From Paraphysomonas bandaiensis (lineage: Eukaryota; Chrysophyceae), in the NCBI GenBank assembly GCA_965644295.1, contig CBFFRP010000248.1:1-58360 (forward strand): a DNA stretch of 58,360 bases, given 5' to 3'. Made by a program: the position numbers and the translations under genes. Below the pieces are notes generated by a model that was not told where the DNA came from, ran no database searches, and saw only the letters and a list, made by a program, of their open reading frames with translations. Each line of letters opens with the position of its first letter. Position 1 is the first letter of the stretch. Positions 21,841 to 32,929 of the stretch are shown here, one piece after another.

Positions 21841-21985
21841 CATCCGGGAATGTGCCCACCTCAAGGGCATCCGGAGTATTGGGCTGCCTCTACTGAAGTC
21901 AAGCATCCGGGCGGTTCATTTCAAGGGCATCTAGGGTATTGGGCTGCCTGTTGAAGCCAGGCATTCGGGCTGTTTACCTTAAGGA
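21841..21985. repeat. Tandem repeat, about 62-bp unit, 2.4 copies
   Basis: Units begin GGCATCCGGG and contain CAAGGGCATC and GTATTGGGCTGCCT; two full units and a partial third are diverged by point changes. Noncoding in all frames checked. Confidence 0.8.
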
Positions 21986-22024
21986 TACAAAAAATCTGAA
22001 GTCAACGGATATAAGGTATAATAT

Positions 22025-22740
22025 TATCATCATTCTGCTTACACACTGCGTTTTTTGTTTTGAGTGATAAAGCAAAAGTAGTTACACGTTGGTGCTTGCG
22101 GTGATGTACAAGCAGTTTTCGTAGTAGAGGTAAATAGTGGAATGTCAGAGCTAAGCACTAGATAGTAAAATTGCTACATTAGTCCTGACTCTTGCACGTC
22201 GATCACTAATCTAATAAGATATTCACTATTATACATGATGAGGAAGATGAGGCCAAACATTTAATTAAGGATAGCACTCATCAATCTTCTATCACGATAT
22301 CATGCACGAAGTATTTGCATAGCACTGTCAATGTTTATGATAGGTTGTTTAACAGTGTTGTGCTAAGATTGCTATGACTGATTTATGCTAGCAAATGGAA
22401 CCTACACACCTTGAAATATTCTGTCGGGAAATCGGCATCATTGGGATGAGATTGTCTTACAAAAGCCTATACAATAAAGAAATAGAATTGAAGGTAATTA
22501 ATTGTTACACTCAAGCCTGATTCATAAAACTATACAATAGATCAATAGATACATATACATCGCTACAAGTAAGGCATTAAATTGCTAAATGCTCTATGAT
22601 AAAGGAAAAGAACTACTACAGTGTACAAAATTTGATCGGACAACGAAAATATCCATTGTTTGTATAAGCAACTAAAAGCTGTATGTCTAAGATATTTTAA
22701 TTTTGACCGTTACTTGAAGAATACAATGGTGGAAAACAGT
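22025..22740. repeat. Dispersed repeat, copy A
   Basis: 22025-22170 (CATTCTGCTT ... CTAAGCACTA) matches the reverse complement of 47055-47200 at roughly three-quarters identity by eye. 22655-22735 (ATAAGCAACTAAAAGCTGT ... GTTACTTGAAGAATA) matches 46915-46995 in direct orientation. Ends and class are not defined. Confidence 0.5.
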
Positions 22741-23828
22741 ATATTATTATATTATATTTTATAAACTAATGGTATGATAGGAATTATATTAGTGAACTGA
22801 TAATATTATATTGGCTGTGTCTACTATTATATATATGTAAGATCTGATAATATATGAGTGGTAGTTGAAAGTTTAATGGTAATGATGAGAGATGACTATA
22901 GTTTACTTGGGGCCACCTTATACGGAGCTCTTCGAAAAAAGAGCAACAAGTCTTTTCTCTCGGCACCGTCCGAAAATACGGAAATCACCTTATACGTACT
23001 GGAAGGAATGAAATCGATCCAACCCAACGCATTATCCACCGAGTTCATTGGTGTATATTCGACAATGAATACCACTGGTGGCAGAAAGCCTGCAATTTAT
23101 GCTTTATGGGGATAGGCTCTCAAGCTTACTAGTAAAGATAGTTTGAATTACTTATCGTGAGACAACGTTTTAATAAATCAGCCTAAAGTAAATCTTCGAC
23201 ATCAGCATCATCACTCAGTTCCATACAAATGTCAGCAGCAATCATTTTCAATGCTATATCCCTTAGTTTCGCATTATTTCCTCTCTTGTTATTTTCACGA
23301 CTGAATAACGTTATATGGCGTAAACGTAAGGATCTCCAAACTGAGCAGAAATGTAGCCATTCTGCTCAAAGGAATCTCATGGTCCTGCTGCCCAAATGCG
23401 TGATAGTTGCTGAAGATTTTACTCAAATGCGTGCGCATCTCTTTGAAAGTTCGCTCTATTCAGACCGCATCTCGTATATAGCTCTCTCCGAGCTGTTGAG
23501 TTCAATGTAGTATACTCTAGCGGCGATTTGTTCATGACCCTCAACTGCAATATATAAGGATCAACTTGTACTCCAGCTTCATACTTGTTTGTAGCTCATT
23601 AACGTAAATAGCAATCAAACGGTTAGCTGAACCCATTTTTATACTGAAAATAATATATTAATTTGCAATATTAGTCAATAATATATTATATCAATACAAA
23701 TACAGAGAACTATTTACTAGCTAGTTTTAACAAGAGGATTGCACCGTACGTCAAAAAAGTGGAAAATTTATTTTCGCACGTTTGCATATATTTTGTTTAG
23801 TTTTGACTGCCTTGTTGATGTATAAGCT

Positions 23829-24197
23829 TTAGGGATCGTTATACATTTGAGCCAACACGGCAAGGGGGTTTGTGCGGTTCGGATCATCCAATTCGCAACG
23901 ATCCAATAATGGAGTTATATACGCTGTCCAATACGCTTGTGCTTCAGGATCAACAATCAAATGGAGAAGCCTGTAGATATACAGCGACACCACAATAGAC
24001 AATGGAATGGGTACTATCTTACCTACAACGATCATGTTTTGTGGTGTTTGACGACCAATAAGGACCTTCTTGAGATTTCGCTTGTTCAGTTGTGTTGCGA
24101 CACGGCTAATCACAAGATTTTTAATTCTTGGACTTAGGGAATGAAATAAAGCTTGTTCCTTGTTCTTTTGGGGATCAGAAAGCTTGTTCCATTTCAC
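23829..24197 (-). pseudogene. Unrecognised ORF fragment, possibly two exons
   Basis: A 122-codon open frame without a clear upstream start. It can be read with an intron (donor GTAAGATAG near 24010, acceptor CTACAG near 23965) joining a segment with VKWNKLSDPQKNKEQALFHS to one with YWTAYITPLLDRCELDD and NPLAVLAQMYND. The amphipathic pattern suggests a real protein remnant, perhaps transposon-derived. I do not recognise the family. Sequence just upstream on the coding strand carries stops. Confidence 0.3.
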
Positions 24198-25325
24198 ATA
24201 TTTCTAGTAAAAAGTTTTTCCATTCGGACAATGTTCAGGTTCTATAGCTGATCAAGGACGTACTGAGGGTCGCACACTGGCCATTTCAACGACTCCGCAT
24301 TTACAGTTGAGTTTACAGAGAGTCAACATCAATGACACTTTGATTTACGTCCTCGTTGCTATCGCTCGCAGACGTTGTTGTATTGCTTTATATGTATTAT
24401 ACCTTTATTAAAACAGAGATTAAAAGGAAAAGGGAAAGGTTGCATGACATCCTCTCCCTTTCAGACGTCATGAGACCATCCCTTTTTTCGTATAAGGTGG
24501 CTTTTATTGATAAATGTGCGAGTTCAACATTCACTAATCAATTATTCAAAAAGTTGATACCTCGTTTAACGTTTAATGTTATGACTACCTCAGTCGCAGC
24601 TACGATCAGGAGAAGGGCCTGTCTCAGGAGAGCAGCCAAGAAGTTCAAAAGAATGCAGCGGAACGAAACGATGTATGTTTTTATTCAAAATATGGCAAGA
24701 AAGACCTGCACATCACGATGCCCGGAGCAAAGTATTTGGAAACGTTTATCTTCCTATTCATTCCACAACATAAGAATAAAAGTAGCAGTGTGACAGTGTA
24801 TTAGCAATTACTGATGAGAAGAGTTGGATCCTGTGTCAAAGCGTCATTACTTACAACTAAGAAGTTCTTCTATCATGGGTTGGAACACGTATGTTCATCT
24901 AAGTTTGTCCTGTAGAATACGTTAAATAAAATGTTAGAGAAACTGAAGATACGGGAATTGATCAGTGGTTGACACATAATTATGTTGTTGATAACACGAC
25001 AATACACGACTTCCCATAATAATTATCTAACGACATAATTTCTTTAACGATCTCAGGTATAAAATGACCAATTGCTGATATCGTATTCACAAAACTCTGT
25101 AGGCTGTAGTTCTCTGCTGAATAATATTTAGCTTGTCATCGTAAGCGTTCTCATTTATGCTACAATTTTGTTAACATTTCTGTTGCACTATATTCAAGCA
25201 TAAAAATCAAGTATAAACCAATACCAAGAAATATTACTTTTCCACAACACTAATTAAAGAAGTCATTACATTTACTAGATCACGTTAATGCGGCACCCCA
25301 AACATACGAATGTTGGATTGGTCGT

Positions 25326-28300
25326 TCAATTAGTTTTAGCGACTAATTTTCTTTTCTTTGGAGGAGGCATGACCGTTACACCATAATCCAAATCCACGCT
25401 AACATCCTGTAAAGACAATGTCAGAAACACAAATCATTCTAATTGAACAGTCGAGGCACTGTGTACGAATGTATGCCATAGAGATAGCATTGCAGCAGCA
25501 AAGTACCGAAACGGCACATGTTAACAAAACAACAGCTGTAAAGCGCAACACACACAACATGACACCGCGAAAACAGTCGAGCCAAAACGGCGACGACCTC
25601 CTTCCTATCAATTTTCCAGAATCGTAACGAGACAATTGAAACTGAAGCCCAAAGGCATTCAAAAGCTCTGACTAAATTCTGGACACACTGACACTAAATG
25701 TGGCTGATAACTTACCATGGGAGCATCAACATCAAGGTAGGAGTGCAGCCTTCTGGAGTTATTGTCCTCTGGCTTAGGAGGCTGATATTCCACACTGGGT
25801 CGAGGTACTTGTCCTCTTCCACCATCGCCAAAACTATGTCTCTGCGGTGGACGCCGCTCAATACCCCTTCCTCCACTCGAACCCTCTTCGCTCACATCAC
25901 TATATCTCCTCTCCCGTGGAAAATCTCCACTGAACCGGCGCCTATCCCTCTCTCTGTCATCAAAGCCGTAGTCAAATCCACGACCTCTGCCTCTTCCCCG
26001 GCCCCCAGATCTCCTACCACCACCCATTTGGTGGTACTGCGGAGGAGGGGGGACTTGGCCACCAGGCAGTGGCATGTGGGGCGCTCCCATGGAAATAGCA
26101 CCACCACCCGGCACTGACGGAAGAACATGGACGATATGTTGTACAGGCCCTCCCGCACCTACCAAACGGCTCTGTGCGTCCTCATACACGTCCTTCACAC
26201 TATGCAACTCCAATCCGGCGCTCGTTTCGACATCAATGGGAGGTAATGGACGATTCACAAGATCCTCCGCGTTAAAACGGGCACTCATATACTGCTCGGC
26301 CACACGGACCAAGCGCTCAAGAGCCACGTCCGGATGCTTATTCTTAATATGTTTAGAGAGGAATTCCTTAGACTTGAATAGTTTGTTGCACCAGACTAAG
26401 CCACACCGAGCCTTACCGTCTGGTTGCATATTGCAATTTTCATTTGTGACTTGTTCCATAACCTTTTCCTGAGCTCGAGAAATCGCAAGTGCATCTTCCT
26501 CGTCAACAGTTCTCGGTAACTGCTCTACACCATCCGTCTCTATAGATTGCTGCTTTCGAGCAACGCGACGGCGCAGATCTACAATGAAATCTGCAACCCG
26601 ATTATCAAGATTTATGGAAGCGGGATTACTTCGGCCACGGAATGGCCTCGTGACATCTACCTTCACAACTCTGATAGCCACTGGAGGAGTGGCTCCGGGT
26701 ACCTCTTCAACGCCGACAGCTTCATCAGTGCTATTGGCGACTGACTCATCTGCAGCAGTAGCAACATCGACATCTGTCCCAGCAGCAACATCGACATCTG
26801 TCCCAGCAGCGGTAACACTTTCACCAGTACCCGTGGGCTCAGAGTCTGTATTGTCCCCAGCAGGGGGATCACTATCTTGTGGCCTCGACTCAACCCCCGT
26901 CTCCTCAGTACCTTCTTCACCGAGAGAAACTTCCGAAGCTTGAGTATCTTCCTCTGCACTACCAGCTCTAGACCTCTTTTGTCCTTTCGTTTGACTCGGA
27001 TTAGAAGGCGCAGCAATTGTGGGGGCGCTACGCATGACAACACCAGACGACATTGCAAGGAGATGTGCCTCATCTCTGAAGCGCTTCCCACTATAATACA
27101 CAAAGAAATGCACCCGGCGCAGATACGCGACAGCAATGTCTAACTTATCCGAACATTGTAACTTGAGAGGTCCATCAGTCCCTTGTTCTTTTTCCATCTT
27201 AAGAAGGACGCCTAAGGTAGTAGCAAGATTGCTCTCTGTCGGAACACCTCTTTCTTCGTCCAGCAAACTTGCTAGTTCAATGGCACGTACCGTGTCAAAC
27301 CCCACTCGCCTGGTGGCGCTGAAGAGGTCAGGTAGAGGCGCAAGCTCTTTTACAGTATGAATCGTACACTGCAGTTTGAATGATATACCGGCAGCCGGTT
27401 CTCCAGTCGTAGAATCCGATGGAACAGGCCCAGGAATAGGGATACGCAAGTCACGAAGGCATCGAAGAGCCCCTGGAAGGTGGCAATCCTCGGATAGCGT
27501 CACCCAGGCTGTACGATCAAAACATTGCCTACCCAAACGGGAATTCCAGGTTGGCTGTGCCAACGAAAGTCGCTCAAGGGAGCCCACAGGAGAGTTATTA
27601 GATGCCGCATGGGCCAAAGCAGCTTTAACAGCTTGAGCCAGAATAGCCCGTGAACAGGTTGCGGGAATGCCTGTCAAGTAAAGAGTACGTTCACGATGGC
27701 CATCGAAGTGGTGACCAGAAGCGGGACTAGCTGCAGCAGTACCTGTATCGCAACTAATGTGAGAGATTTGTGTTGATCGATAAGTTTAGCTTACCTGCAG
27801 AATGTACACCAGGACTAGGAGTATTTGAAGGGCCAGGAGCAGAGGAAACTACAGTATCTCTGTCCTCTTTATTATAGTCCTTAGTTTGATCCATTTGGGC
27901 TTCGGCACTATCTGAGTGGACCGAGTTTACTTCTTTGCCTTCGACAGAGGCTTCTGGTGGAGGGGGAGGGGCCTCTTCTGTGTCAGCCACACGCACAGCA
28001 CCCCTGCGATCCGGCATATACAGTCGGAAACTTTCCACTGCCGCCACAGGATTGTCAACTATCATTTGATGAATGCGCTGGCTCTCTTTTGCTGCCCATG
28101 CCCTGGCTTCCGCTTCCATATTCTGCTGTACCAAAGGGTCATAACGCTCCCTAAACCACTCCTCGCACTTGTTCTTCTCGAAGAAATAGTTCGACATATC
28201 TTTTGTGTATTGAATTCTGTATTCATTATAACGACGTTGAAACTCTTCTGGGGGCGCATCGTCGTCGGGTTGAGTTAGAATAAAATTTTTGTATGACTTC

Positions 28301-28860
28301 ATGGGATCTAGACGAGGACGATTAAATCTAGGAGGAGATGCACTCCTCGCAGATCGAAAAGATCCATGACCGCCGTGTCCATCATACCTGGCTAGAAACA
28401 AACGCATCAGCTCAAGATACAAATGGCTCACACACATACGTGGAGGTCTGCCCCTACTATTGTTGTAGTCTATGTCTCTGTGGTGTCTACGGCCATGGTC
28501 ATAGGATCTCGCCCGGTCTCCATCACCATGGTGCGCATGTCCGTAGCCTCTACCAGACCACTCCCTGCCTCTGCCCCTCCCACCTGCTCCTCCTCCTGCC
28601 CAGTCTCTTGATCGAGGAGGGGGTCTGCGGCGGTACTCTCCTCCACGCTCACTGTCTCTATGGCTATCTCTGACATGGCTGTGGCTGGTATCGTCAGCGT
28701 GGCTGTCTCTGTGGCTGTCAGCAGCAGAGTGATCATCGTCCTCTCGGCGCCGCTTCTGAACCACTCTCCCGAAGCTGTCAACCTCAGGATCTGGCTATAA
28801 CCAACATACACCCAACAATTAAACTTGATATCAAAGTTTGATATTGTGCTATATTACCAT
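25326..28860 (-). CDS. SRRT: Serrate/ARS2 RNA effector (SRRT)
   Basis: Five exons: 28860-28858, 28794-28440, 28391-27795, 27742-25716 and 25406-25326, total 1,020 residues (family about 880). ARS2 bridges the nuclear cap-binding complex to miRNA processing, 3'-end formation and RNA export or decay. Seen in order: an Arg/Asp/Ser-rich N-terminus; the DUF3546-type helical block (MKSYKNFIL, RRYNEYRIQYTKDMSNYF, CEEWFRERY); the RRM-like and SERRATE core (RTLYLTG, AWVTLSED, LRDLRI, LKLQCSDKLDIAVAYLRRVHF); a C2H2 finger (CGLVWCNKLFKSKEFLSKHI.NKH); an RGG-rich tail; and a terminal PPPKKRKL nuclear signal. The start is inferred: an ATG immediately followed by GTAATA donor at 28857 gives an in-frame MPDPEV. 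The last intron (309 nt) is the longest resolved here. Confidence 0.9.
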
Positions 28861-29362
28861 TTTCGCGGATCAATAAGATATGAGCCCCGCCATACACTGA
28901 CCCTCTATGCGACACACTTCTGGTCAACAACACTCTCTGCAGATACACCAACAGCCGCATATAACATAACACATCACACTTTCAATGACAGTATCTTGAA
29001 TAGACACTACCTTCAGTTCTGTCCGAGTAATACATACATGCATACATACATACATACATACATACATACATACATACATACATACATACATACATACATA
29101 CATACATACATACATACATACATACATACATACATACATACATACATACATACATACATACATACATACATACATACATACATACATACATACATACATA
29201 CATACATACATACATACATACATACATACATACATACATACATACATACATACATAAGTACAATATGCGAAAGTGGTGAGCTGAATAGCAGTATTCTACG
29301 TTTCACAGCAGGTGCGGTCATTTAGGCAGATTGATTGAACACCTCTTCAACTTTTGTACAAT
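28861..29362. promoter_or_regulatory. Divergent promoter between SRRT and TMUB-like gene, dominated by (CATA)n
   Basis: A 502-bp interval between start codons. A 226-bp CATA array fills its centre. No copy of the TACAGCAGTA decamer is present here. Confidence 0.5.
29031..29256. repeat. (CATA)n / (TATG)n microsatellite, 226 bp
   Basis: Essentially perfect tetranucleotide array with a single CATG interruption near its left end. It sits between two divergent genes. The all-frames-open reading (YIHT/MYVC repeats) is an artefact of the repeat. Confidence 0.98.
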
Positions 29363-29797
29363 ATGGATGATACTGTGAACATTCGTGTAAAACTGAGTGA
29401 AACAGACCAGCGGATGAAGGTCCAGCGGGATGAAACTGTTTTGTCTTTCAAGCAACGAGAGTTTCCGAGCCAAAGTGTTAGATTAATATACAAGGGTAGA
29501 GAAATAAGTGATTCGGAAACTTTCAGAGGAGCTAATATTGCGGAGAATGATATATGTCACGCCATTGTTCGTTCTCCATCTCAATGCCTGCAGCGAACTC
29601 TACCTGTTGAAGGTGGCCATGCACCCCCTCTTAGCGGCTGGGATATACTTTTGCTTGTTCTTTTCATGTCATGTGTTCTTGCATGGATGGTGGCGTATTC
29701 AGTCCCGGAGATAATGTCATCGTCCTCTATGACATTGATTATTTCCATATCTACTGTACTGTCGGCCGTATGTGTTATTAGGGTTGCCAAATCATGA
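29363..29797 (+). CDS. Ubiquitin-like domain membrane protein, TMUB-like
   Basis: Single exon, 144 residues. Residues 3-68 read as a ubiquitin-like fold: VNIRVKLSETDQRMKV, a shortened helix (ETVLSFKQREF), SQSVRLIYKGREISDSET (the RLIYxGR signature) and NDICHAIV. There is no C-terminal Gly-Gly, so it is not conjugated. Two hydrophobic segments follow (about 88-110, WDILLLVLFMSCVLAWMVAY, and about 116-138, MTLIISISTVLSAVCVI), giving a tail-anchored hairpin as in TMUB1/2. Vertebrate TMUB proteins also have an N-terminal membrane segment, missing here. A role near ER-associated degradation is inferred from the family. ATG 29363 is the nearest start to the domain. Confidence 0.75.
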   Translation: MDDTVNIRVKLSETDQRMKVQRDETVLSFKQREFPSQSVRLIYKGREISDSETFRGANIAENDICHAIVRSPSQCLQRTLPVEGGHAPPLSGWDILLLVLFMSCVLAWMVAYSVPEIMSSSSMTLIISISTVLSAVCVIRVAKS

Positions 29798-29970
29798 ATT
29801 AAATACTGTTCCATATTGAAAGTTGATTTTCTATGTACAAATAAATAACCCGTTATACAATTTAAATTTCATTACTGTGTGCGTTTGTTGATTTTGATTG
29901 CACAAATCATTATCTTTGGGAATTGTACCTTATCGGTTTACGGTTTACTATGTGCTATGTGCCCTATGGG

Positions 29971-30593
29971 CAGGGCTCCGTAACAAGTAATTGCCAATTA
30001 TTGGCATTACAATAATTGAAATTGGGACAGCTTGATAATTACAATCATAATTGCTTGTCAGTTACTCTATTTAATTGGAATACTCTTAATACAATAAAAA
30101 TTCAGTGCGTATATTAGTTACTTAGTTGCTGGTTACATCACGTCATCATAAGCGGTACGAACTACATATAGCTAGTTAAAGATTTAATCTTACTGAATAG
30201 TCATTAACATGTAGTCTAATGTCTAATGTCTAATGTGTACATTCTGAAACTGGGGGACGGAGTATACATTTCGATGGCTGCTGAAAAGAAGCTTCGTTGT
30301 CGACGTCTACCAGAAAGTCAGACACCTGGAGGAGCAGATCTAAAACAATTCGTGATAGTGCATCGCCATTTCTCAACATCGGCATTGTTTTAATGTAAAT
30401 ATAGTTATGACACATTGCAATTTTTGATATGTTGGTAGGTAATGTATAGCTACATACTATATACTATATACTTACGTAGTTTAGTATCAATTAATTGCAA
30501 TACAACTAATATGGACGGCAAGTAATAGTTGCAATATCAAAATTACTACAACAAGCTCCAATGAATTGACAATTACTTGCTATGCATCCTTAG
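29971..30593. mobile_element. hAT-like MITE with degenerate terminal inverted repeats
   Basis: The left end CAGGGCTCCGTAACAAGTAA (29971) is mirrored by a right end GACAATTACTTGCTATGCAT running into CCTTAG (about 30568-30593), with five or six differences. CTATGGG flanks both sides (29964-29970 and 30594-30600), consistent with a hAT-type 8-bp duplication that has lost a base. The first six bases CAGGGC are shared with the larger hAT copies here, but the subterminal sequence (CAATTATTGGCATTACAATA) is different. No coding capacity. Confidence 0.7.
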
Positions 30594-30838
30594 CTATGGG
30601 TGCAATGTTTGCTCTTCCTTTCAATGTTCGAAGTACACATAAACAGTGAAACATATATTGTGCAGTTTCTCTCTGCTATTCCTCGTTATATGTTATATAT
30701 ACAACATTTTTTCCCACTACTGCTAACTAGCTTTTCATCAGAAGATAGATCTAAAAACATCCTGTTTACTCCTATTTAAAGTATTACCAACATCCAATAC
30801 ACAGTTTTCTAAATGTTTATAGTATCACACAAATTTTG

Positions 30839-32506
30839 TCAAAGTGTTGCATTGTAATGTTGCTGACTGGCAGACATTATAAGTGAACTTCCTTCGGATA
30901 AAGGTATCGAAGAATACATCCCGTTATCTCGTTCATTTTCAGTTACGGCCTGGTAATGAGCTCCCACACAATGGGCACAAGTGTAAAATACTAGAGTTAG
31001 AAGCACCATACAAGCCACAGATAGAGGGAATGCTCTGGGGCCGGTGACAGCAAGGAGGGTGCCGATACAGTACGGAAGTAAGCATTCTCCTGCAGTACCA
31101 GCGAGAAGCAGTATGCTGGTTGTGAACGAGTTCCTGTCCGAAATATCACACCACGTATCAAAGCAATAGTACGACTACACATATACGATACACTTCGTAC
31201 CAGTTGCACACAGTGAACTTACATAGTAAAGCCATAGTCATTCGATAGTACCATCACAAGGCAGAAGGTGCTACTTATCCCATACCCCACCAGAGAAGTG
31301 GCTACTGCCAAAGAAAATAAAGTAAAATCTGGCAATAACAAGAGTGTAGCAGCTCCGGAAACCATGCATAATATCTGCCCACGCAACATTACTGTCGTAG
31401 GTAGGAATACTGACAGCAGCACGGATGTCAGGGTACCGACAAAAAGAGACATGTAGTACACAGAGGCAGCTGCGGCGGCTTCGGAGGAGGAAGTAGATAT
31501 GCCACTGGCAAGAACGTATGTGGGTATCCATCCTCCGTACGCATAGTAAAGTCCATACAGGAGGCAGTACAGGAGTACAAGCGGGGAAATGAACCACGAA
31601 GGAGGGGATAACACCCTTAACTCCTTTGCCACTTCGAGAACAGGAGGAGTAGCGAATGAAAGGCTTTTTCTCACTTCAGGGGGACGTACAAGAACATCGA
31701 GTGAGCCCTCGGAGAGACGCGTCGCAATTTGCTCGACAGCCTTTAGTTCTTCGGAGAAATAATCCTGGGTTTCACCGACACTTAAACCGGACGACGTGCG
31801 CATTACGGCAGGAATCCCGGTATTCATGTCCCTGCGGTACTGCACAAAGATAAAAGCATGCTCAGCCAGTAAGCCGAGTAAACATGAACAGCATAACACG
31901 CTTGCTAGGGTAAAAGCTGGCTTGTATCCATAGGAACTCACAAGAATGGGACCCAGGATTCCTCCTACAGAAACGCAGGCGGACTTGATCTGTAGGTATG
32001 GCTGCTCAAATACATCAGCCAATATTCAGTTTCTAATCTACAAAATAAACCTGTACTCTGAGCTCCCACATTTCAGATAAACCAACAATAGCAAACGAAT
32101 CAAGTCCTGCAAACCCGATTCCCATGGAGTAGGCACATAGATTTACTTCTATCAGAGATGAGGAAACTGCCATAACCAACGCTGCTGGAGCTGAAAAGAT
32201 GATTACAAACAATGCAACCACAACATGTCGCGGTATCTTTATATCGAACCTCTCCATTAAAACAGACGACACCACCACTCCGGTGAAGTAGCCGAGACCT
32301 TTCGACACAAACAGCTGTCCAAGTTCTTCTACTGGCACAACAATACTGCGAGACATTTCAGGAATAGCAGCCCCAACTATAGCAAGGCAGGCTCCGTATC
32401 CTAGACTACACCCATACACGGAGAAGCTGGCGAATAGACGGGGAATATCGGTATAACTGAACGAGCACCCAGCAGCCTGCGGAGTTCTCTGCGTTCTCTG
32501 CGACAT
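30839..32506 (-). CDS. Major facilitator superfamily transporter, MFSD4/NaGLT1-like
   Basis: Three exons (32506-32051, 32004-31223, 31133-30839; introns 46 and 89 nt) encode 510 residues. About twelve hydrophobic segments can be counted, split by a hydrophilic loop in the middle (residues about 225-290, with Ser-rich GTSSGLSVGE-type sequence). The first half has LGYGACLAIVGAAIPEM in TM1 and QLFVSKGLGYFTGVVVSSVL in TM2; the second half has YGLYYAYGGWIPTYVLASG. This arrangement (short N-terminus, GxxxGYxxG in TM2, YGGWIPTY in TM7) resembles the MFSD4/sodium-dependent glucose transporter group, but the substrate cannot be assigned. The terminal exon was chosen because splicing at CGGACAG/G keeps a hydrophobic frame. 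It is divergent with APEH. Confidence 0.82.
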
Positions 32507-32697
32507 AGATGTCAGGTTCGACGATATCTGCCGAAAGAGTGTGGACAGTAACTGTAGATGAGGTTATGCAGAATAGCCGAACATGCGATGCGATGCGACG
32601 CGCTGCTGATACCAGAGCTTGCTATGGAATTACAGGACTGAGAAGAGAAGTGAAGTGGACTACCCAATCATTGACTTTTCCTACATATGTACACATA

Positions 32698-32707
32698 TAC
32701 AGCAGTA
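32698..32707 (+). promoter_or_regulatory. Copy of promoter decamer TACAGCAGTA
   Basis: Exact match, context ATATACAGCAGTACATG, between the MFS and APEH start codons. Confidence 0.5.
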
Positions 32708-32791
32708 CATGTACATGTGTACATGCTACATGCAGTATGGACACCACTACAGAACCGCCGTATACAAAACTGTACTCGTCTAAACGCAGTA

Positions 32792-32801
32792 TACAGCAGT
32801 A
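32792..32801 (+). promoter_or_regulatory. Copy of promoter decamer TACAGCAGTA
   Basis: Exact match, context GTATACAGCAGTACATGG, 129 bp upstream of the APEH start codon. Confidence 0.5.
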
Positions 32802-32929
32802 CATGGCAGTGAATACAGAGCACTGCTGTACAGCGTGGTACAGCAGGGCGGATACCATACGGATATATATGCATATACACGTATATATATGGCTAGCTCT
32901 TAGTTCGGAACTGAAGTGGAACACCATCA

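Larger units (their letters stand above)
20956..25325. other. 4.4-kb gene-poor, repeat-bearing interval between convergent AlkB-like and SRRT genes
   Basis: AT-rich, with scattered relics: a 62-bp tandem repeat (21841-21985), a dispersed repeat (about 22025-22740) and weak open frames (22858-23115, 23229-23510, 24356-24793) without known motifs. An acidic run encoded near 21630-21660 (EEKDDEEDPQQ) may be an old coding fragment. No intact gene is supported. Confidence 0.5.
32507..32929. promoter_or_regulatory. Divergent promoter between MFS transporter and APEH
   Basis: A 423-bp interval. 32685-32880 is a TA/CA/GT-rich tract with self-complementary pieces (GTACATGTACATGTGTAC) and two exact TACAGCAGTA decamers, plus two 8-9 base near-matches around 32822-32846. 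Confidence 0.55.

Noticed and set aside
21841-21985. Possible CRISPR-like array
   Set aside because: Only 2.4 diverged contiguous units with no constant spacers; a plain tandem repeat in a eukaryotic genome.
25418-25627. Plus-strand ORF MSETQIILIEQSRHCVRMYA at 25418-25627
   Set aside because: It overlaps the last SRRT intron on the opposite strand and has no homologous-looking motif.
28924-29325. Long open frames of YIHT or MYVC repeats in several frames at 28924-29325 and 42435-42903
   Set aside because: They are translations of the (CATA)n microsatellites; every frame is open by composition and no flanking domain exists.
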